Shown piece by piece: positions 60,538-64,000 of a stretch of DNA of 64,000 nucleotides. Position 1 is the first letter of the stretch; every line of letters starts with the position of its first letter. A program made the translations under genes and the position numbers. The DNA lies in assembly GCF_017592555.1 (NCBI RefSeq), contig NZ_JAGFNS010000022.1:14983-78982 (forward strand), read 5' to 3'. The DNA is from Actinoplanes flavus. GTDB lineage: Bacteria; Actinomycetota; Actinomycetes; Mycobacteriales; Micromonosporaceae. The notes below the pieces were generated by a model. It was not told the DNA's origin, searched no databases, and was given only the letters and a program-made list of their open reading frames with translations.

Positions 60538-60810
60538 CGGCTCTCCCCCTGCTGGACCTCCATCATGGGGGGTGTACCACGGTCGGCGCCGTCCGGTTCA
60601 GGACAGTCCGGAATCGTTCGTCAAGAATGGGAACCGGACCCGGATCGGCCGGCGGAAAATTGTTTCGCGGACGATTTCCCACCCACTCGGGCATGCCGCA
60701 GGAAAAGTGCGCGACCATTCGCATCGGTCGCTGACGCCGAGCCCCACCAGCAGCACCGTGCGCCGGGACAGCTGTAGTGTGACGCTTCCACTTTTGTAGA
60801 AGGAGCGGGA
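60538..60810. other. Intergenic region between divergent reductase and monooxygenase genes
   Basis: No gene is seen in these 273 bp. A possible -10 TAGTGT (60775-60780) precedes the monooxygenase, and CTTC/GAAG arms flank CACTTTTGTA (about 60784-60801) just before its ribosome-binding site. Confidence 0.4.
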
Positions 60811-61953
60811 ATGACGCGGACGGCAGTCGTGGTCGGGGCCGGCATCGGCGGACTCAGCGTCGCGATCGGCCTGCGCCGCGAAGGCTGGGACGTGACGGTG
60901 CTCGAGCGGGTCGCGGCCTTCCGGCCGGTCGGAGCGGGCCTGGTCCTCCAGGCGAACGGCTTGCGGTGCCTCGACGCCCTCGGCCTCGGCGAGGCCGTCC
61001 GGATGCGGGGCCTCGCCGACGCGTCCGCCGGCACCCGCCGGCCGGACGGCCGGTGGCTGGCCCGCATCCCGGCGGGCGACCTGGAACGGTTGCTCAAGAC
61101 GTCCGCGGTCGGCATCCACCGCGCCGCCCTGCACGAGATCCTGCTCGGCGCGCTGCCGGCGGGCACGGTCGTGACCGGCGCGCAGGTCACCGGGGTCACC
61201 GCGGACGGCCTGGTCGACTACGACGGCCCGGCCGGACCGGTCCGGATCGCGGCCGACCTCGTGGTCGGCGCGGACGGCATACACAGCACGGTGCGCCGGC
61301 TGATGTGGCCGGACGCCGCGCCGGTGCACGTCGGCGTGCGGGTCTGGCGCGGAGTGACGCCGCCCTGGGACGGCGACCTCGCCGTCGCGTTCACCTGGGA
61401 CCGGGGCGCCGAGTTCGGCATCGTGCCGCTGGTGGACGGCCGCGTCTACTGGTTCGCCGCCGTGAACGCCGCGCCCGGTGGGCCGGCCGGCGACGACAAG
61501 GCCCTGGTGCTGGACAGGTTCGGCGACTGGCACGAGCCGATACCCGCCCTGGTCGCGGCCACCGGCACCGTGCTGCGCGACGACCTGGCCTGCCTCGACG
61601 AGCCGCTGCCGACGTACGTCCGCGGCCGTGTCGCGCTCCTGGGCGACGCCGCGCACGCGATGACGCCGAACCTCGGCCAGGGCGCCAACCAGGCCCTGGA
61701 GGACGCCGTCGTCCTGGCCGCCGTCGCCGGCCGGCCGGACGGGCTCGCCGCCTACGACGCCCAGCGCCGCCCCCGTAGTCAGCAGGTGGCGAAGGCGTCG
61801 CGGATGATGGGCCGCTTCGGCCAGCAGCTCGAGAACCCGATCGCGGTGGCCGCCCGCAACACGGTGATGCGCCTGACGCCGCCGCGGATGGCGCTGCGCT
61901 CCATGGCCCGCTACGCCGATTGGCACCCTCCGGCGCGGACCGGCTCCAGGTGA
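60811..61953 (+). CDS. FAD-dependent monooxygenase (p-hydroxybenzoate hydroxylase type)
   Basis: A 380-residue aromatic-ring hydroxylase-like protein. The GxGxxG start AVVVGAGIGGLSVAIGLRREGWDVTVLER, the DG motif DLVVGADGIHSTVRRLMW and the GD motif GRVALLGDAAHAMTPNLGQGANQALED are all present. It uses NAD(P)H and O2 to hydroxylate a small aromatic or polyketide substrate, unknown here. GAAGGAG precedes the ATG. Monocistronic; no adjacent biosynthetic cluster. Confidence 0.88.
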   Translation: MTRTAVVVGAGIGGLSVAIGLRREGWDVTVLERVAAFRPVGAGLVLQANGLRCLDALGLGEAVRMRGLADASAGTRRPDGRWLARIPAGDLERLLKTSAVGIHRAALHEILLGALPAGTVVTGAQVTGVTADGLVDYDGPAGPVRIAADLVVGADGIHSTVRRLMWPDAAPVHVGVRVWRGVTPPWDGDLAVAFTWDRGAEFGIVPLVDGRVYWFAAVNAAPGGPAGDDKALVLDRFGDWHEPIPALVAATGTVLRDDLACLDEPLPTYVRGRVALLGDAAHAMTPNLGQGANQALEDAVVLAAVAGRPDGLAAYDAQRRPRSQQVAKASRMMGRFGQQLENPIAVAARNTVMRLTPPRMALRSMARYADWHPPARTGSR

Positions 61954-62040
61954 GCGCGGAGGCGACGGTTCTCATCCTGGCTTCAGGTTGACCGGGGAGA
62001 ATGATCGGCAAAGGCATCGACGGGAAGGGGGCGGGCCGGC

Positions 62041-62733
62041 GTGCGGATCCTGATCGCGGATGATGACGCGGCCATCCGTGAGTCGCTGGAGCGGGTGCTC
62101 CAGGTCGAGGGTTACGACACCAGCACCGTCGCCAACGGTCTCGCCGTGCTCGACCGGGTCGACGGGGCGGGCGGGGACACGCTGGATCTGCTGATCCTCG
62201 ACGTGATGATGCCCCGCCTCGGCGGGTTGGAGACCTGCCGGCGGTTGCGGGCCGCGGGCCGGGACCTGCCGGTGCTGATGTTGACCGCCCGTGATCAGGT
62301 CTCCGACCGGGTCACCGGGCTGGACGCGGGCGCCGACGACTACCTGCCCAAGCCGTTCGCCACCGAGGAGTTGCTGGCCCGGGTGCGGGCCCTGCTACGC
62401 CGGCGCACGACCGCCGACGGGGAGTCGCAGATCCTGTCGTTCGCCGACGTCCGGCTCGATCCCGACAGGTTCGAGGCGTGGCGGGGCGGGCGGCCGCTGC
62501 GCCTGACCCGGACCGAGTTCTCCCTCCTGCAGGTTCTCCTGCGCAACGCGACCCGGGTCCTGACCCGCGAGGCGCTGTTCGAGGCGATATGGGGCTTCGA
62601 CATGAGCACCACCGCCAACAACCTCCAGGTGTACGTGAGCTACCTGCGCCGCAAGATGGAGGCCGAGGGTGAGCCGCGGTTGATCTACACGCTGCGTGGC
62701 CTGGGATACACGTTGCGGGACACTCCGCCGTGA
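62041..62733 (+). CDS. OmpR-family response regulator (MprA/TcrA-like)
   Basis: A 230-residue regulator with GTG start (VRILIADDDAAIRESLERVL). The receiver Asp is in LILDVMMPRLGG, the Lys in DDYLPKPF; the winged helix has RLTRTEFSLLQVLLRNATRV and NNLQVYVSYLRRKME. The upstream stretch TTCTCATCC-TGG-CTTCAGG (about 61969-61987) could be its own direct-repeat box. The kinase gene overlaps the stop (GTGA). Confidence 0.9.
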   Translation: MRILIADDDAAIRESLERVLQVEGYDTSTVANGLAVLDRVDGAGGDTLDLLILDVMMPRLGGLETCRRLRAAGRDLPVLMLTARDQVSDRVTGLDAGADDYLPKPFATEELLARVRALLRRRTTADGESQILSFADVRLDPDRFEAWRGGRPLRLTRTEFSLLQVLLRNATRVLTREALFEAIWGFDMSTTANNLQVYVSYLRRKMEAEGEPRLIYTLRGLGYTLRDTPP

Positions 62734-64000
62734 ACGGGCACGCCCGCCGGGAACCGCGTCGGCTGACCCGATGGTGGCGCCGGCGGTCGCTGCGGACGAG
62801 GATGACGGTGATCGCGGCGACGGCCATCGCGGTCAGCGTGTTCGCGGCCTTCCAGGTGGCCAGCGAGCTCCTGGACTGGGAACTGCGGAACACCGCCGAG
62901 AATCAGCTGCGCGCCGACGCCCGCGTCCTGGCGGCGAACGCCGAGCGCGCCGGCCTGGCGCAGGTTCAGCTGCCGCCGTACCCGGGATCCGGCCGGCTGG
63001 TGCGGGTGGTCCTGCCCGACGGCTCGACCCGGACGCCGGCCGGCCAACCCGGGCTGCCCCCGGTCAGCGAGCACGCCGGGCGCGTGGCGCGGGGCACGTC
63101 CGCCGACCTGATGGAGTCGAAGGACGGCGACGACGACGGCTACCGCATCTACACGCTGCGGGCGGGCGACGGCGCGGTCCAGGTGGCCCGCGTCGCCGAC
63201 GACAGCCCGATCAACCGGTTCGGGCTGGGCATGCTGCTGATCGGGCTGCTCTGCGTGGTCGGCGGCGCCCTTGTCGGGCGGACCGTGGCGCGGACCGGGC
63301 TGGCACCGATCGACCGGCTGACCGCCGCCGCGGTACGTGTCGCGAACACCCGGGATCTCGACGCCGACATCCCGGATGAGGGCGGTGGGGAGATCCGGCG
63401 GCTGATCCAGGCGATCAACGACATGCTCGCCGCGCTCCGGGACTCCCGGCGGGCCCAGCGGCTGCTCGCCGAGGACGCCGCCCACGAACTCAAGACCCCG
63501 CTCACCAGCCTGCGCCTCAACATCGAGCTGTTGGTCCGGCTCGACCGGCGCGGCACCCTCGACACCGCCCTCTCGGCGGAGAGCCGGACCCGGTTGCTCA
63601 ACGATCTCGGCGCCCAGGTGGCCGAGTTGAGCACCCTTGCCGCCGAGCTGACCGACCTGGCGCGCGGTGACACGAGCGACGAGAACACCGAGTTGCTCGA
63701 CCTCGCCGACGTGGTGGTGGCCGCCGCGGCCCAGGCGCGTTCCCGCCTGCCCGACCTCGAGGTCGCGCTCGACGTGACCTCCGTGTGGGTGAGCGGGCGT
63801 CCCGCGGCGCTCCAGCGAGCGGTCCTCAACCTCATCGACAACGCCGGCAAGTGGTCCCCCGCGGACCAGCCGGTCCAGGTCCGGCTCCGTGCCGAGGGCG
63901 CCTCGGCGGTGCTCGAGGTCGACGACGCCGGGCCGGGCATCGACGCCGCCGACGTACCGCGGGTGTTCGACCGGTTCTACCGTGCCGACAGCGCCCGGGC
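62730..64000 (+). CDS. HisKA-type sensor histidine kinase (MprB-like, cut by right window edge)
   Basis: GTG at 62730 overlaps the regulator's stop; the frame then runs to the window end without a stop, so at least 423 residues. After a basic N-terminus there is a membrane helix (MTVIAATAIAVSVFAAFQVA), an extracellular sensor of about 135 residues, a second helix (LGMLLIGLLCVVGGALVG), HAMP, the H box EDAAHELKTPLTSLR, N box NLIDNAGKWSP and G1 box DDAGPGID. It should sense envelope stress in the MprB manner. The final G2 box is outside the window. Confidence 0.88.
   Translation, partial: MNGHARREPRRLTRWWRRRSLRTRMTVIAATAIAVSVFAAFQVASELLDWELRNTAENQLRADARVLAANAERAGLAQVQLPPYPGSGRLVRVVLPDGSTRTPAGQPGLPPVSEHAGRVARGTSADLMESKDGDDDGYRIYTLRAGDGAVQVARVADDSPINRFGLGMLLIGLLCVVGGALVGRTVARTGLAPIDRLTAAAVRVANTRDLDADIPDEGGGEIRRLIQAINDMLAALRDSRRAQRLLAEDAAHELKTPLTSLRLNIELLVRLDRRGTLDTALSAESRTRLLNDLGAQVAELSTLAAELTDLARGDTSDENTELLDLADVVVAAAAQARSRLPDLEVALDVTSVWVSGRPAALQRAVLNLIDNAGKWSPADQPVQVRLRAEGASAVLEVDDAGPGIDAADVPRVFDRFYRADSAR

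Noticed and set aside
60598..61926. Long minus-strand frame opposite the FAD monooxygenase
   Set aside because: Shadow frame without domains; the plus-strand protein has all three flavoprotein motifs.
1..64000. tRNA, rRNA, CRISPR arrays, insertion sequences or phage genes
   Set aside because: I looked for conserved tRNA arms, regular spaced repeats, transposase and integrase motifs and saw none that I can support.

Overview
The window is about 64 kb of very GC-rich DNA packed with actinobacterial genes: secreted polysaccharide-degrading enzymes, LacI regulators, paired two-component systems, a mycothiol-type DinB-fold protein and many GTG starts. The style fits Micromonosporaceae, perhaps an Actinoplanes relative; that is inference from gene content and composition, not a database match. 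I see no rRNA, tRNA, CRISPR array, transposase or phage gene, so this looks like ordinary chromosome, with no sign of a mobile island.

Layout, left to right. 1-4617 (minus): a c-di-GMP operon (diguanylate cyclase, EAL phosphodiesterase, and a gene cut by the window edge). 4749-11384: a secreted repeat-tailed protein, a Ser/Thr kinase, a GNAT enzyme, two divergent LacI regulators, and an XRE-cupin regulator divergent from a His-rich methyltransferase. 11392-15682: a membrane protein with a duplicated C-terminal module, preceded by a translationally coupled 44-residue ORF, then a coiled-coil membrane protein and a MATE exporter. 15759-17724: two secreted repeat proteins, one with three near-identical modules, one a beta-trefoil.

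17870-31325 is the best-integrated system: a pectin/uronate locus. A cupin and a pectate lyase lie downstream of a five-gene minus-strand catabolic operon (Gfo/Idh oxidoreductase, uronate isomerase, FucD-type acid-sugar dehydratase, long-chain uronate reductase, second Gfo/Idh). Divergent from it are a LacI regulator, a sugar ABC importer without its ATPase, and a YesL-like protein. Matching LacI operators (GCAAACGTTTGC and GCAACCGTTTGC) sit at both divergent promoters. KDG kinase and aldolase genes are not present here.

31358-44560: a membrane-anchored propeller protein; Lrp regulator divergent from alanine dehydrogenase; a lytic polysaccharide monooxygenase; metNIQ methionine importer; a YqeB-like/histidine kinase/response regulator operon; and a PucR regulator divergent from a ferredoxin-reductase/acyl desaturase pair separated by stacked hairpins. 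44662-53171: an ABM-domain protein, a GH4 enzyme with a large low-complexity insertion, a PfkB kinase, a Phd-like protein, a DinB-fold protein, a chemoreceptor operon, and a bacterial-type PARG. 53230-64000: a lipoprotein/adaptor/ATPase/MacB-type export operon divergent from a two-component system, a SRPBCC protein, a ferric-reductase-like protein, a FAD monooxygenase, and an OmpR/kinase pair cut by the right edge.

A recurring theme is a -10-like hexamer (mostly TANNNT) exactly 6 nt before an ATG, at about nine genes, pointing to leaderless mRNAs. Two small coupled ORFs (44 and 28 codons) are among the less expected features.
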